Positions 47,673 through 61,361 of a stretch of DNA of 64,000 nucleotides are shown here, piece after piece. The position numbers and the translations under genes are program-made. This DNA comes from Ovis canadensis. Lineage: Eukaryota > Chordata > Mammalia > Artiodactyla > Bovidae. The stretch spans positions 12,440,501 to 12,504,500 of the forward strand of contig NC_091255.1 in the NCBI RefSeq assembly GCF_042477335.2. Reading direction: 5' to 3'. The stretch's first letter is position 1; each line of letters starts with the position of its first letter. The notes beneath the pieces are model-generated. The model searched no databases and was not told the origin of the DNA. It worked only from the letters and a program-made list of their open reading frames with translations.

Positions 47673-48136
47673 CACGTCTCACTCAGTATTCACAGATACA
47701 TATCCACAATAACTCTCAAAATTTTGGCTCCATCAGTAAAAATTCATTGATATGCATGTCTTGGGCTAGAACAAAGGAAGAAAAAAAAATCCCTAAAAGG
47801 CAGCAATTGCATTTTACATTCACCTCAAATTATAAATCTTTAAAATAATTCAACTTAAAATTATGATTTAATTTTTATTTCCTAAACAACATATGTAATT
47901 ATCATACCACAAAAAATGGACACAAAAATGGGATAAACGGTCTGATAATGCAACAAAAGCAGGCAGATCTAGGATATATACAAGAATTGGTTATTTTTTT
48001 CCTATTACTAGGCCCTACAGTCAAAAACCAAATACATGCACACCCACCTCCCTTACACCTTGCCTCTTATGTTTCAGTATGTCCTCTGTCTTCTGATCTC
48101 AGTACAAAATTCCTTTTTATTATTTATAGTCTACTA
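47673..48136. other. Anonymous sequence, nothing recognised
   Basis: No element or exon supported. Confidence 0.4.
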
Positions 48137-48145
48137 TGCACTCAA

Positions 48146-48355
48146 GGGGCTTTCCTGGTGGTTCAGACAGTAAAGAATCTGCCTGCAATGCAGGAGACCC
48201 CGGTTAGACCCCCTGGGTTGGGAAGACAACTTGGAGAAAGGAATGACAACCCACAGCAGTGTTCTTGCCTGGAGAATTCCATGGAGAAAGGAACCTGGTG
48301 GGCTACAGCTCATAGAGTTGCAGAGTCAGACATGACTGAAACAACTTAGCACGCG
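48146..48355 (+). mobile_element. Bov-tA SINE with TSD
   Basis: Forward, near-complete SINE: head 'gggctttcctggtggttcag', 'ctgcctgcaatgcaggagac', tail 'ctgaaacaacttagcacgcg'. The nonamer tgcactcaa at 48137-48145 and 48356-48364 is its target-site duplication. Confidence 0.95.
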
Positions 48356-48505
48356 TGCACTCAAATCTTCCCACCAATAGCAGACCACACCATATAAGTG
48401 GTTTTCAAATTTGAGCTTAATATCTGCATCACCTTGGTAAAACACAAATTGCTAGGTCTTTCCCAGAGACTCTGGGTCAAGAATTTGCATTTCTAATAGG
48501 TTTCC

Positions 48506-49112
48506 TTTCTTGAAGAGAAAACTGATATCTGACATTATTTTGCTGACTAAGATCCATATAGTCAAAGTTAAGCTTTTTCCAGATGTGAGAGTTGGACAAT
48601 AAAAAAGACTGAGTGCCAAAAAATTGAAGCTTTCAAATTACAGGGCTGGAGAAGACTCCTGACAGTCCCTTGGACTGCAAGGTGATCAAACCAGTCAATC
48701 CTAAAGGAAATTTGAGTTGGTTTCAATGAGGTGGATGAACTTAGAGTATTTATACAAAGTGAAGTAAGTCAGAAAAAGAAAGACAAATATTGTATATAGC
48801 ACATATATATGGAATCTAGAAAGGTGGTGCTGATGAATATTCACTAGAAGGACTGATGCTGAAGCTCCAATAATTTGGCCTGATGATGCAAAGAGTCAGC
48901 TCCCTGATGACTCTCAGACCTGATGTTGAGAAAGATTGAGGGCAAAAAGGAAGAGGGTGGCAGAGGATGAGATGGTTAGATAGCATCACCAATTTAATGG
49001 ACATGAATCTGAGCAAACTCTAGGAGATAGTGAAGGATAGGAGAGCCAGGTGTACTGAAGTCCATGGGGACACAGAGAGTTGGACATGACTTAGTGACTG
49101 AACAACAACAAC
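48506..49112 (+). mobile_element. BovB LINE 3' end carrying an internal L1 piece
   Basis: Forward BovB, diverged, from 'actgatatctgacattattt' to the tail 'gacttagtgactgaacaaca'. The 6-mer aggttt at 48498-48503 and 49113-49118 may be its target-site duplication in the hAT MITE. A 127-bp L1 fragment (48711-48837) replaces a few bases of it. Confidence 0.88.
48711..48837 (+). mobile_element. Internal L1 fragment inside BovB
   Basis: 'aatgaggtggatgaacttag', 'caaagtgaagtaagtcagaa' and 'atatggaatctagaaaggtg' match the ORF2 end of ruminant L1 (compare 45163-45275 in this window). It has no A-tail, 3' end or target-site duplication. BovB sequence runs up to 'ctaaaggaaa' and resumes at 'tgaatattcactagaaggac', with tgaa shared by both elements at the right joint. 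Confidence 0.88.
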
Positions 49113-49428
49113 AGGTTTTCAGTTATGCCAATATTGCTGTTCCAGAGACCACACTTTGAAAACTATTGTCCTATAGTTTCATTGATTATCCTGGGCTCGA
49201 GAAGGCAGACCTGATTTCAGATACTCTCCTCAATTATCCTTCAAGGTTATTATTCCTTATCAGATTTTAAAGTGCTGAGATGAGGTGGGGTATTTATAAA
49301 ATGAGAACAAGATTAAACACTTGAACAAAGTCACTTTCCTTCTCATTGTCTTTGTCTTCCCTCTCACATATCCCACCCCCACAGGGTGGCTAATCTTATC
49401 TATTTCATTCAGAAAATATGATCTCAAT

Positions 49429-49616
49429 CAGTGGTCCCCAACCTTTTTGGAACCAGGGACAAGTTTAGTGGAAGACCATTTTTCCACAGATGGGAAGGAG
49501 GGTGATTTGAGGATGATTCAAGTGCATTACATTTATTGCACACTTTATTCTATTATTATTACATCAGCTCCACCTCAGATCATCAGGCTTCAGATCCTGT
49601 ACACTGGGGACCCCTG
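49429..49616 (+). mobile_element. hAT-type MITE with 8-bp TSD
   Basis: Terminal inverted repeats cagtggtcccca ... tggggacccctg. Interior: 'acctttttggaaccagggac', 'gaagaccatttttccacaga', 'gattcaagtgcattacattt'. The octamers atctcaat (49421-49428) and atctaaat (49617-49624) are the 8-bp duplication typical of hAT transposition, with one mismatch. It carries no transposase. Confidence 0.88.
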
Positions 49617-49762
49617 ATCTAAATTATACCATTCATTTTATCGTGTAAATTGCTTACTTCAGTTATATTAAGTCATTTAATCATATTCATTTGTTAAAAG
49701 AAATTTGTTAGATTAAATGATCAGATCCTTCAGTTATAAGTATTTCAGCCACATAGATTATT

Positions 49763-52900
<3,138 letters not shown>

Positions 52901-52924
52901 TCCCACAAACACACACACACACAT

Positions 52925-53036
52925 TGGGAACTCATGTATACCCGTGGTGGATTCATGTCAATGTATGGCAAAACTAATACAGTATTGTAAAGTAAAATAA
53001 AATAAAATTAAAAATAAAATAAAATACATCTTTCTT
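52925..53036 (+). mobile_element. Ruminant L1 3' end, strongly truncated
   Basis: The last 110 bp of a young L1: 'gggaactcatgtatacccgt', 'ggtggattcatgtcaatgta', 'actaatacagtattgtaaag', then an A-rich tail of aaaat units. A CA run (52908-52921) directly precedes it. Confidence 0.9.
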
Positions 53037-53794
53037 GAATTCTTTTTTGGTTATTTTCTAATTAGAGTCATTCTCACATAAGCATTTATATGGTAAATTG
53101 ATGCACCTTTGTGAAACTCCAGTTTTCATAGATTATGAGAATTTATGTGCAAGTTAACTACTGACTGGAAAAAAAAAAAAAAAGGACACTGTGAGAGCTG
53201 TCAGTTATTCTGGGCAAAAAGAGGGCTATACTCCACAGACTAATGCCTATAGACAGCATTTCAGATAGCTCTGAAAAACTTCCCCAAAGATGTAGGGGCA
53301 AAGTGCTGCATATATGTGGTTTTGATGAAGGTCATGTAATCTAGCCCAGGTTGTTTTTGTTGTTGTTGTGTTTTGTTTTTTTTGTTTTTTTTTTTTTTTT
53401 TTGCTGAATTTTGCTGCTAGTCTCATGAAAATTACTGCTAGTCATGAGGACCAGATGTCACCATGAAGGATTTTAATGCTTTTCTAGATATGAGGAGATG
53501 AAAGAATTGGGCTCAGAAAATCTTCTTCTGAAATTATCTGTCTGAAGATTTGCCAAATTTTCTCAGAGCACAGAGTGCCTCATTCCTGATCTCCGCCTGA
53601 ACTCCTTTCAGGGATTGTTGAAGGTTAGCAGCTGCAGCAGCTCACAGTTTATTCATTGTAGAGGTAAATGGCAAGTGTCAATTTGTATTTGGCATAACAT
53701 CCAGAGTCCTCAATTTTATTTATTTTACTTTTCTATTAGCAGGTTTATTTGAAGAAAAAAGCTGGGACACATCAAAGGCAAGCAAGGTACATAT
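53037..53794. other. Anonymous sequence with a long T-rich run
   Basis: A TTG/T-rich simple repeat lies at about 53347-53403, ending in about 18 T. An A run of 16 lies at 53169-53184. No family recognised. Confidence 0.45.
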
Positions 53795-55184
53795 CAGTTT
53801 AGTTGCTCAGTCGTGTCTGACTATTTGCGACCCCATGAACCACAGCACACCAGGCCTCCCTGTCCATCACCAACTCCCAGAGTCCACCCAAACCCATGTC
53901 CATTGAGTCGGTGATGCCATCCAACCATCTCATCCTCTGTCATCCCCTTCTCCTCCTACCCTCAATCTTTCCCAGCAACAGGGTCTTTTCAAATGAGTCA
54001 GCTCTTCTCATGAGGTGGCCAAAGTATTGGAGTTTCAGCTTCAATATCAGTTCTTCCAATGAACACCCAGGACTGATCTCCTTTATGGGGATGGACTCCA
54101 GGATGGACTGGTTGGATCTCCTTGCAGTCCAAGGGCCTCTCAAGAATCTTCTCCTACACCACAGTTCAAAACCATCAATTATTTGGCGCTCAGCTTTCTT
54201 TATACTCACACATCCATACATGAAAAACCATAGCCTTGACTAGACAGACCTTTGTTGACAAAGTAATGTCTCTGCTTTTTAATACGCTATCTAGGTTGGT
54301 CATAACTTTCCTTCCAAGGAATAAGTGTCTTCTAATATCATGGCTGTAACCACCATCTACAGTGATTTTGGAGCCCAGAAAATTAAAGTCTGCCACTGTT
54401 TCCACTGTTCCCCCATCTATTTGCCACGAAGTGATGGGGCCAGATGCCATGATCCTAGTTTTCTGAATGTTGAGCTTTAAGCCAACTTCTTCACTCTCCT
54501 CTTTCACTTTCATCAAGAGGCTCTTTAGTTCTTCACTTTTTGCCGTAAGGTTTTTCCCCAAGTAAAAGAAATGCAAAAAAAGCAAAATGGCTGTCTGAGG
54601 AGGCCTTACAAATAGCTGTGAAAAGAAGAGAAGTGAAAAGCAAAGGAGGAAAGGAAAGATATACCCATTTAAATGCAGAGTTCCAAAGAATAGCAAGGAG
54701 AGATAAGAAAGCCTTCCTAAGCGATCAATGCAAAGAAATAGAGGAAAACAATAGAATAGGAAAGACTAGAGATCTCTTCAAGAAAATTAGAGATACTAAG
54801 GGAACATTTCCTGCAAGCATAGCCACAATAAAGGACAGAAATGGTATGGACCTAACAGAAACAGAAGATATTAAGAAGAGGTGGCAAGAATACACAGAAG
54901 AACTGTACAAAAAAGATCTTCATGACCCAGATAATCACAATGGTGTGATCACTCACACTCACTTGGAGCCAGACATCCTGGAATGTGAAGTCAAGCAGGC
55001 CTCAGGAAGCATCACTGAGAACACAGTTAGTGGAGGTGATAGAATTCCAGTTGAGGTATTTCAAATGCTGAAAGATGATGCTGTGAAAGTGCTGCACTCA
55101 ATATGCCAGCAAATTTGGATAACTCAGCAGTGGCCACAGGACTGGAAAAGGTAAGTTTTCATTCCAATCCCAAAGAATGCTATA
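53795..55184 (-). mobile_element. BovB LINE with inverted 5' part (twin-primed)
   Basis: Two BovB pieces in opposite orientation meet near 54550. The left piece (53795-54549) is antisense and runs from the tail to 'cactttttgccgtaag', just short of the YADD box. The right piece (54553-55184) is sense and runs from 'ccaagtaaaagaaatgcaaa' to 'ccaatcccaaagaatgct', with a 178-codon frame (54618-55154) from the endonuclease-RT linker. About 620 bp of BovB between the two is missing. This is the layout expected when a second primer starts inside the RNA during insertion. No function remains. Confidence 0.93.
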
Positions 55185-55416
55185 TTTATCAAGGATCTTT
55201 TCTGCTTTTCTGGATACTTAGATGCAAGCATATTAAGTTGCTTCAGATATGTCCGACTCTGTGTGACCTTGTGCACTGCAACCCACCAGGCTCCTCTGTC
55301 CATGGGATTCTTCAGGCAAGAATACTGGAGTGGGTTGCTGTACCCTCCTTCAGGGGATCTTCCTGACCCAGAGATCAAACCTGCATCTCTTGCATCTCCT
55401 GCATTTCAGGTGGGTT

Positions 55417-55567
55417 CTTTTTTTTTTTTTTTCTTAAAGGTTTATTTATTTATTTATTTATTATTATTTTTTTTTTAATTTTAAAATCTTTAATTCTTAC
55501 ATGCATTCCCAAACATGAACCCCTCTCCCGCCTCCCTCCCCATAACATCTCTCTGGGTCATCCCCAT
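55417..55567 (-). mobile_element. L1 3' end nested in a SINE
   Basis: Poly(T), 'cttaaaggtttatttattta', a second T run, then 'cattcccaaacatgaacccc', 'tctcccgcctccctccccat' and 'ctctctgggtcatccccatg': the antisense 3' UTR of a ruminant L1, about 150 bp long. Confidence 0.85.
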
Positions 55568-55757
55568 GGGCTTCCCTGATAGCTCAGTGAGTAAAGAATC
55601 TTCCTGCCATGCGAAAGACCTGGATTCAATCCCTTTGGGAAGATCCCCTGGAGAAGGGAAGGACTACCCACTCCAGTGTTCTGGCTTAGAGAATTATATG
55701 AACTATAGTTCATGGGGGCAAACAGTTGGATATGACTGAGCGACCCTTACTTTCACT
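55568..55757 (+). mobile_element. Bov-tA SINE nested next to the L1 end
   Basis: Forward SINE from 'gggcttccctgatagctcag' to 'atatgactgagcgaccctta', with the tail tttcactttt. It lies between the L1 end and the resumed head of the outer SINE. Confidence 0.9.
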
Positions 55758-55823
55758 TTTCTTTACTGCTAGGGCCACATTGGAAACCCGGATACTTAGG
55801 TAGTGCTAAGCATATTAACTTCA

Positions 55824-56031
55824 CAGGTTGCATTAGTGCTAAAGAACTCACCTGCCAATGCAGGATTTAGAGTTAGATCCCTGGGTTGGGAAGATCCCCT
55901 GGAGACGGGCATGGCAACTCACTCCAGTATTCTTGTCTGGAGAATCACGGACAGAGGAGCCTTGTGGGCTACACATCCATAGGGTCTCAAAGAGGCGGAC
56001 ACAACTGAAGGAACTTAACACACACACATGC
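55824..56031 (+). mobile_element. Bov-tA SINE
   Basis: Forward SINE: 'cattagtgctaaagaactca', 'agatcccctggagacgggca', 'acacaactgaaggaacttaa' and a CA-rich tail (cacacacacatgc). Confidence 0.9.
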
Positions 56032-56874
56032 ATATTAGCAGATGACTTTATTCAGAAAATGTTCTACCATTTAACAATAATGAAAAGTATAAATTCCCCC
56101 CCCGCCCCCCCGCTTTCAGTCTTAAGACTGTTGATTGTACCCAAGATACATCTAGAATGGCACTAGTCTATCAGTTACCTGAGGAAATGCTTGGGAAAAA
56201 CTTTGCTCCTCAGTTATGCATATAGCTTATTCTAAGCCCCACACAATGAATATTAAAATGAAGTGTAGATTTACAGGAACACTAAGTTTGAATGAAAGAT
56301 CATGGAAACAAGTTGCATGGTCTAATGATTTCTACTTTACTCTAGCAGAGTTTCATTTTAGGGAACTGAAAATGTGAATTTGTCATTTCAAATCTACCAG
56401 ATGCATTTATGATACAAGTGTATGTCATGAAAAAATTGGAGCAAGTACTTTCTTGCTAAATTTGCTAAAATATTGGTTGACACTAGTTTCTCTTTCTCTA
56501 GAACACCTCCCTAGGAGAAAATACAATACATTATTTTGGTAGGTATGAATTTTAAACTATTTGAACAAAATTTATTCATGCACTTAAATTCACAAAGCTC
56601 TATATGAGAAGATAGGTGTTCATAGTTTGGGAATGTTAAGTTATTATGCCTATTTAAGAAGTTTTATTTATGTGCAAAAAAATCTGAAGTGAAAGATTCA
56701 AGGACTAAATTTTCGTTCTGTTTCTCACTGATCATCTCTATGATGATAGACATAGTATTTTAATAATTTAAAATATTAATATTATAGTGTTATTTTATTA
56801 TAATATGTTCATATATGAAAGGAATTTTAACTAATATTTTTCTATATGATATTTAGAACAGGACACTTAGCAAG
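56032..56874. other. Anonymous sequence with a C run
   Basis: A poly(C) tract with one G lies at about 56096-56111. No repeat family or exon supported. Confidence 0.4.
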
Positions 56875-56990
56875 TTTGTCTTTCAGTTTCTTTATCTGAT
56901 TAAAGGAGCTCAGATTAGACAGATTGGGTGATCTCTCAGATCCTTTCCAGTATTACCAATCTTCAATTCTATCCCCAACTCCCTCTTTCT
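56875..56990 (+). mobile_element. MIR-related SINE fragment
   Basis: 'gtctttcagtttctttatct', 'ggtgatctctcagatccttt' and 'ccagtattaccaatcttcaa' follow the 3' part of MIR-like elements. Confidence 0.5.
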
Positions 56991-57712
56991 CTGATTCCCA
57001 TCTGGTGAGGGACATTAAATATTGTAAGCTGGAATAGTAGAAAACTGATCAATTTTGCTTATTGAGTAACAATAATAATAATAACAACAACAACAACAAT
57101 AACAACAACTTCATTGTTAAATGCCCAGAGTGTGCCTAATGACTTTATAGTTACTCTTTATGGGCAATTCTGCAAAGTAGTTCTATAATTACAGTTATAG
57201 ATTTTGTTAAAAATAGAAGCTGAGGGAGGAAGGGAGTGATTAGGTAGAGCACACAGAGTTTTTAGTATCGCTGAACATACTCTGCGTGGTATCACAAATG
57301 ATGAATGCCTGTCATTACACCTTTGTCCAAATACATATTATGTGCAACACCATGAGTGGACCCTAAGGTAAAGTATGGACTTAGACTGATATGTTGCGTC
57401 AATGTAGGCCCATCAATTGTAGCAAATGCACCACTACAGTGACTGACGTTGATGATGGGAAGGCTGTGCATGTGTAGGGCAGAGAGCATATGAGAAAATC
57501 TGTACCTTCCCCTCACTTTCAGCGTAAACCTAAAACTTCTCTAAAAATCAGTTTAAAAAAAAAAATACACAGTACAGATAACATGGCAGAACTGGCATTT
57601 TACAAATACTAGTTAGATGAAAGTATTAAGACCAAATAAAAAACAGAATTTCTGTTTGTTTGGACTAGAAAGATAAACATTAAGCCAGCAAAAATATGTA
57701 CAGAAGCACAAA
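56991..57712. other. Anonymous sequence with an AAT/AAC repeat
   Basis: (AAT)n-(AAC)n simple repeat at about 57067-57110. A faint antisense MIR may lie at 57110-57250, too decayed to call. Nothing else supported. Confidence 0.4.
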
Positions 57713-57739
57713 GAATACTGGCATGTGTGTGCTCTTCTC

Positions 57740-58369
57740 CTCAGTACAGTTTAGTTCAGTTCAGTCACTCAGTCATGTCTGACTCTTTGCAACCCCATGA
57801 ATCACAGTATGCCATGCCTCCCTGTCCATCACCAACTCCCGGAGTTCACCCAGACTCATGTCCATCGAGTCCGTGATGTCATCCAGCCATCTCATCCTCT
57901 GCCGTCCCCTTCTCCTCTTGCCCCCAATCCCTCCCAGCATCAAAGTCTTTCCCAATGAGTCAACTCTTCACATGAGGTGGCCAAAGTACTGGAGTTTCAG
58001 CTTTAGCATCATTCCTTCCAAAGAAATCCCAGGGCTGATCTCCTTCAGAATGGACTGGTTGGATCTCCTTGCAGTCCAAGGGACTCTCAAGAGTCTTCTC
58101 CAACACCACAGTTCGAAAGCATCAATTTTTTGGTGCTCAGCTTTCTTCACAGTCCAACTCTCACATTCATACATGACCACTGGAAAAACCATAGCCTTGA
58201 CAAGACGGACCTTTGTTGGCTTTTCAATATGCCATCTAGGCTGGTCATAACTTTCCTTCCAAGGAATAAGTGTCTTTTAATTTCATGGCGGCAGTCACCA
58301 TCTGCAGTGATTTTAGAGCCCAAAAATAAAAAGTCTGACACTGTTTCCCCATCTATTTCCCATGAAGAG
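57740..58369 (-). mobile_element. BovB LINE 3' end with 27-bp TSD
   Basis: Antisense BovB from 'agtttagttcagttcagtca' to 'catctatttcccatgaagag', with a small internal gap near 58220. The 27 bp at 57713-57739 recur at 58370-58396 with one C/T difference, an unusually long target-site duplication. Remnant frames (57968-58192 and 57773-57955) belong to the ORF2 C-terminus. Confidence 0.96.
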
Positions 58370-58593
58370 GAATATTGGCATGTGTGTGCTCTTCTCATAG
58401 TATTACATAAATTCAGATGAGTGGACAATTTCACAATCTCATTCACACCAGAAATTACTCAGATTTAACTTTTACACATGTAAATCTATCACAATTACAT
58501 ACTTGGTATTTCTTAAAAGTGGGAAAATTTTTTGAAATGGTAAATGGCTAGACAGTTCTAAAAAAATTCTTCTCTGAGAACATTATTAGAAAA

Positions 58594-58803
58594 AAGTCCC
58601 AGGTGGCACTAGTGGTAAAGAACCTTCCTGCCAATCCAGGAAACATAAGAGATGCAGCTTCCAGCCTTGGGTTGACAGATTTCCTGGAGGAGGGCACCAC
58701 AACCCGCTCCAGCATTCTCGCCTGGAGAATCCCACGGACAGAGGAGTCTGGTGGGCTATAATCCATGGGGTCGCAAAGAATTGGACATGACTGCATGGCT
58801 AAG
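58594..58803 (+). mobile_element. Bov-tA SINE
   Basis: Forward SINE from 'gtcccaggtggcactagtgg' to 'ttggacatgactgcatggct'. Complete but diverged. Confidence 0.9.
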
Positions 58804-58942
58804 CACACATCCAGGAAATGGAACACTGTCAGGTAACCTTCCTTTTGCCTCAGTTGTTCTCCGATTATACAGCAGACAGAAACTCAGTCATTAGGACTGT
58901 AAAAATAAGAGAGGGGCAGTGTAACGTATATTGATTAATTAA

Positions 58943-59812
58943 TGTATATCGTCACCCTTCTTATTTAACTTATATGCAGAGTACATCATGTGAAATATCA
59001 GGCTGGATGAAGCTCAAGCTGGAATTAAGATTGCTGGGAGAAATATCAATAACCTCAGATATGCAGATGACACCACCCTTATGGCAGAAAGTGAAAAGGA
59101 ACTAAAGAGCCTCCTGATGAAGGTGAAAGAGCAGAGTGTAAAAGCTGGCTTAAAATTCAACATTCAGAAAACTAAGATCATGGTATTTCGTCCCATCAGT
59201 TCATGGCAAAGAGATGGGGAAAAAATGAAAACGGTGACAGACTGTATTTTCCTGGGCTCCAAAATCACTGCAGATGGTGATTCCAGCCATGAAATCAAAA
59301 GACACTTGCTCCTTGAAAGAGAAGCTACCAAAAACCTAGACAGTGTTTTAAAAAGTAGAGATATCTCTTTGCTGACAAAGGTCTGTGTAGTCAAAGCTAG
59401 GTTTTTCCAGTAATCATGTGTGGATGTGAGAACTGGACTGTAAAGAAGGCTGAATTTGTAAGAACTGATGCTTTTGAATTGTGGTGCTGGGGAAGACTCT
59501 TGAGAGTCCCTTCAACAGAGAGGAGATCAAACCAGTCAGTCCTAAAGGAAATCATCCCTGAATATTCTTTGGAAGGACGGATGCTGAAGCCAAAGCTCCA
59601 ATCCTTTGGCCACCTGATGCAAAGAGCCAGCTCATTGGAAAAGACCCCGGTACTGGGAAATATTGACGGCAGGAGGAGAAGAGGTTAACAGAGGATGAGA
59701 GGGTTGGATGGCATCAGCAATTCAATGGACACAGATTTGAGCAAACTCTGGAACATAGTGAAGGACAGGGAAGCCTGGTGTGATGCACTCATACAACTGA
59801 GGGACTGAACAA
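58943..59812 (+). mobile_element. BovB LINE, 0.87 kb, 5'-truncated
   Basis: Forward BovB from the end of RT motif B ('tgtatatcgtcacccttctt') through YADD (tatgcagatgac, 59060-59071) and the C-terminal domain to the end ('acaactgagggactgaacaa'). Two frames (59081-59413 and 59416-59688) are a single ORF2 stretch broken by a stop after 'aggtttttccag'. Confidence 0.93.
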
Positions 59813-60923
59813 CAAAAATATATATTAAAATATTTAAATCTCGTTGAGATGAAGAGAAGTAAAATATCATTTTATGCTAAAACAAGGGGAGTAATAATAA
59901 CATTTCTATAGTATTTTACAAAGTCATCAAAACTAGAGATAAATTTTGATACGTTGATGGTTGGAAAACAAAACTGGTAATGATAGAAAAGAGTACCTGA
60001 AGTCACTTTGAACTCTTTCAGGTATTGGTTCTATCATTTTTTGTTTGTTTGTTTTCAACATAAATTTGTTAGAAAAAATTATTGAGCTTATCTTTCCAAA
60101 TATCAAACAAATCATAATGTACCCTTAGTTGATTAACTCATGTTTTCTTTATTCCTAGCTTGATGTCATATATCATAGCAAGATAATATATAGGAAGGAC
60201 CTAACTTATTTATGTAATAATCATTACAATGGTACTCTTCTGGTCATTTGACCCATTGTAATTATTGTAATTAACATAAATGCAGTATATATGAACGTTA
60301 CTCTGATTTACTATTGAGAATGTGATGAGTCAGTATTTAACTGTGCAGGATTTAATTGGTTGAGGCAAGACAACAGTACTCTGATCCTCCCATGTATAGT
60401 GGGTATGATGTTCTTTATCAAAAGGATCATAAATTAAACAAGAGGCAAGAGGAGTATAAGGGCACAAAGTAAGCACCATTTGAGCTTCCTTCTTCAAGAA
60501 GATTATTCTTATGTGTAAATTTTAAACAATGTACACAGCTGTCTGTAAAGTCGGGAAAGAGTTCACTTCCCTGCTTTGAAAAAGCATGTAAAAAGAAACT
60601 ACTCTTTTTCTGCTTCTGATGCTAAAGGGTTTTCTTTTTAGAACTCTAATCACTTAAAAGCCTGACTACAAAAGTGAACTCCAAACATGATGAAACAAGA
60701 AGGAAAGAGCATGAGGGCATCATTCAGCTTCTAATTCATCAACTCTGGGGCCACATGGCTCTGGGTGCCTTGGTGTGGGAAATAGTAAATTCTTCATCAT
60801 TTAAATGATCTTTTAGTCAGCTTTTTTTGAACTGGCAGTAAAAAGAATCACTGCGTACAAAGTATATCTTAGAAAAAATAATTAAAATTATTTTATGGAA
60901 AACCTGATTTGTGTAATCTTGAG
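59813..60923. other. 1.1 kb with no recognised repeat
   Basis: AT-rich. No element, RNA or exon supported. Confidence 0.4.
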
Positions 60924-60936
60924 ATCTATATCTGCT

Positions 60937-61327
60937 CAGTTCAGTTCAGTCCCTCAGTTGTGTCTGACTCTTTGCAACCCCATGCAGCCCACCAGGCTTC
61001 CCTGTCCATCACCAACTGCCGGAGCTTGCTCAAAGTCATGTTCATCAAGTCAGTGATGCTATCCAACCATCTCATCCTCTGTCATCCCCTTCTCCTTCTG
61101 TCTTCAATCCTTCCCAGGATCAGGGTCTTTTCATATGAGTCAGCTCTTCGCATCAGGTGGCCAAAGTATTGGAGTTTCAGCTTCAGCTGATGAATGAATG
61201 TTTAGGACTTCCAATGAATATTCAGGATTGATTTCCTTTCGGATTGACTGGTTGGATCTCCTTGCAGTCCAAGGGACTCTCAAGAGTCTTCTCCAGCACC
61301 ACAGATCAAAAGCATCAGTTCTTCGGC
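60937..61327 (-). mobile_element. BovB LINE 3' end with imperfect TSD and extra bases
   Basis: Antisense BovB from 'cagttcagttcagtccctca' to 'catcagttcttcggc'. It carries about 22 inserted bases near 61187-61208, which partly duplicate its own sequence. atctatatctgct (60924-60936) and atctgtatctgct (61349-61361) may be the target-site duplication; 21 extra bases lie between the BovB end and the right copy. Confidence 0.9.
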
Positions 61328-61361
61328 TACATCTTTATCTACACCTGCATCTGTATCTGCT

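Larger units (their letters stand above)
48393..49163 (+). mobile_element. hAT MITE (MER5A-like) split by a BovB
   Basis: Old non-autonomous hAT element. The left end is 'agtggttttcaaatttgagc' with 'tgcatcaccttggtaaaaca' and 'agagactctgggtcaagaat'. The right end 'gaccacactttgaaaactat' is the inverted counterpart of the left terminus. About 600 bp of BovB separate the halves. Confidence 0.65.
55237..55789 (-). mobile_element. Bov-tA SINE split by an L1 end and another SINE
   Basis: Antisense SINE, 'agttgcttcagatatgtccg' to 'gcatttcaggtgggttctt'. Its head reappears at about 55760-55789 ('tttactgctagggccacatt', 'ggaaaccc'). Its target-site duplication is long: ggatacttag... at 55212-55236 and 55790-55818, with a small indel. 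A T run and the antisense L1 3' end (about 55417-55567) interrupt it, followed by a forward SINE. Confidence 0.85.
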
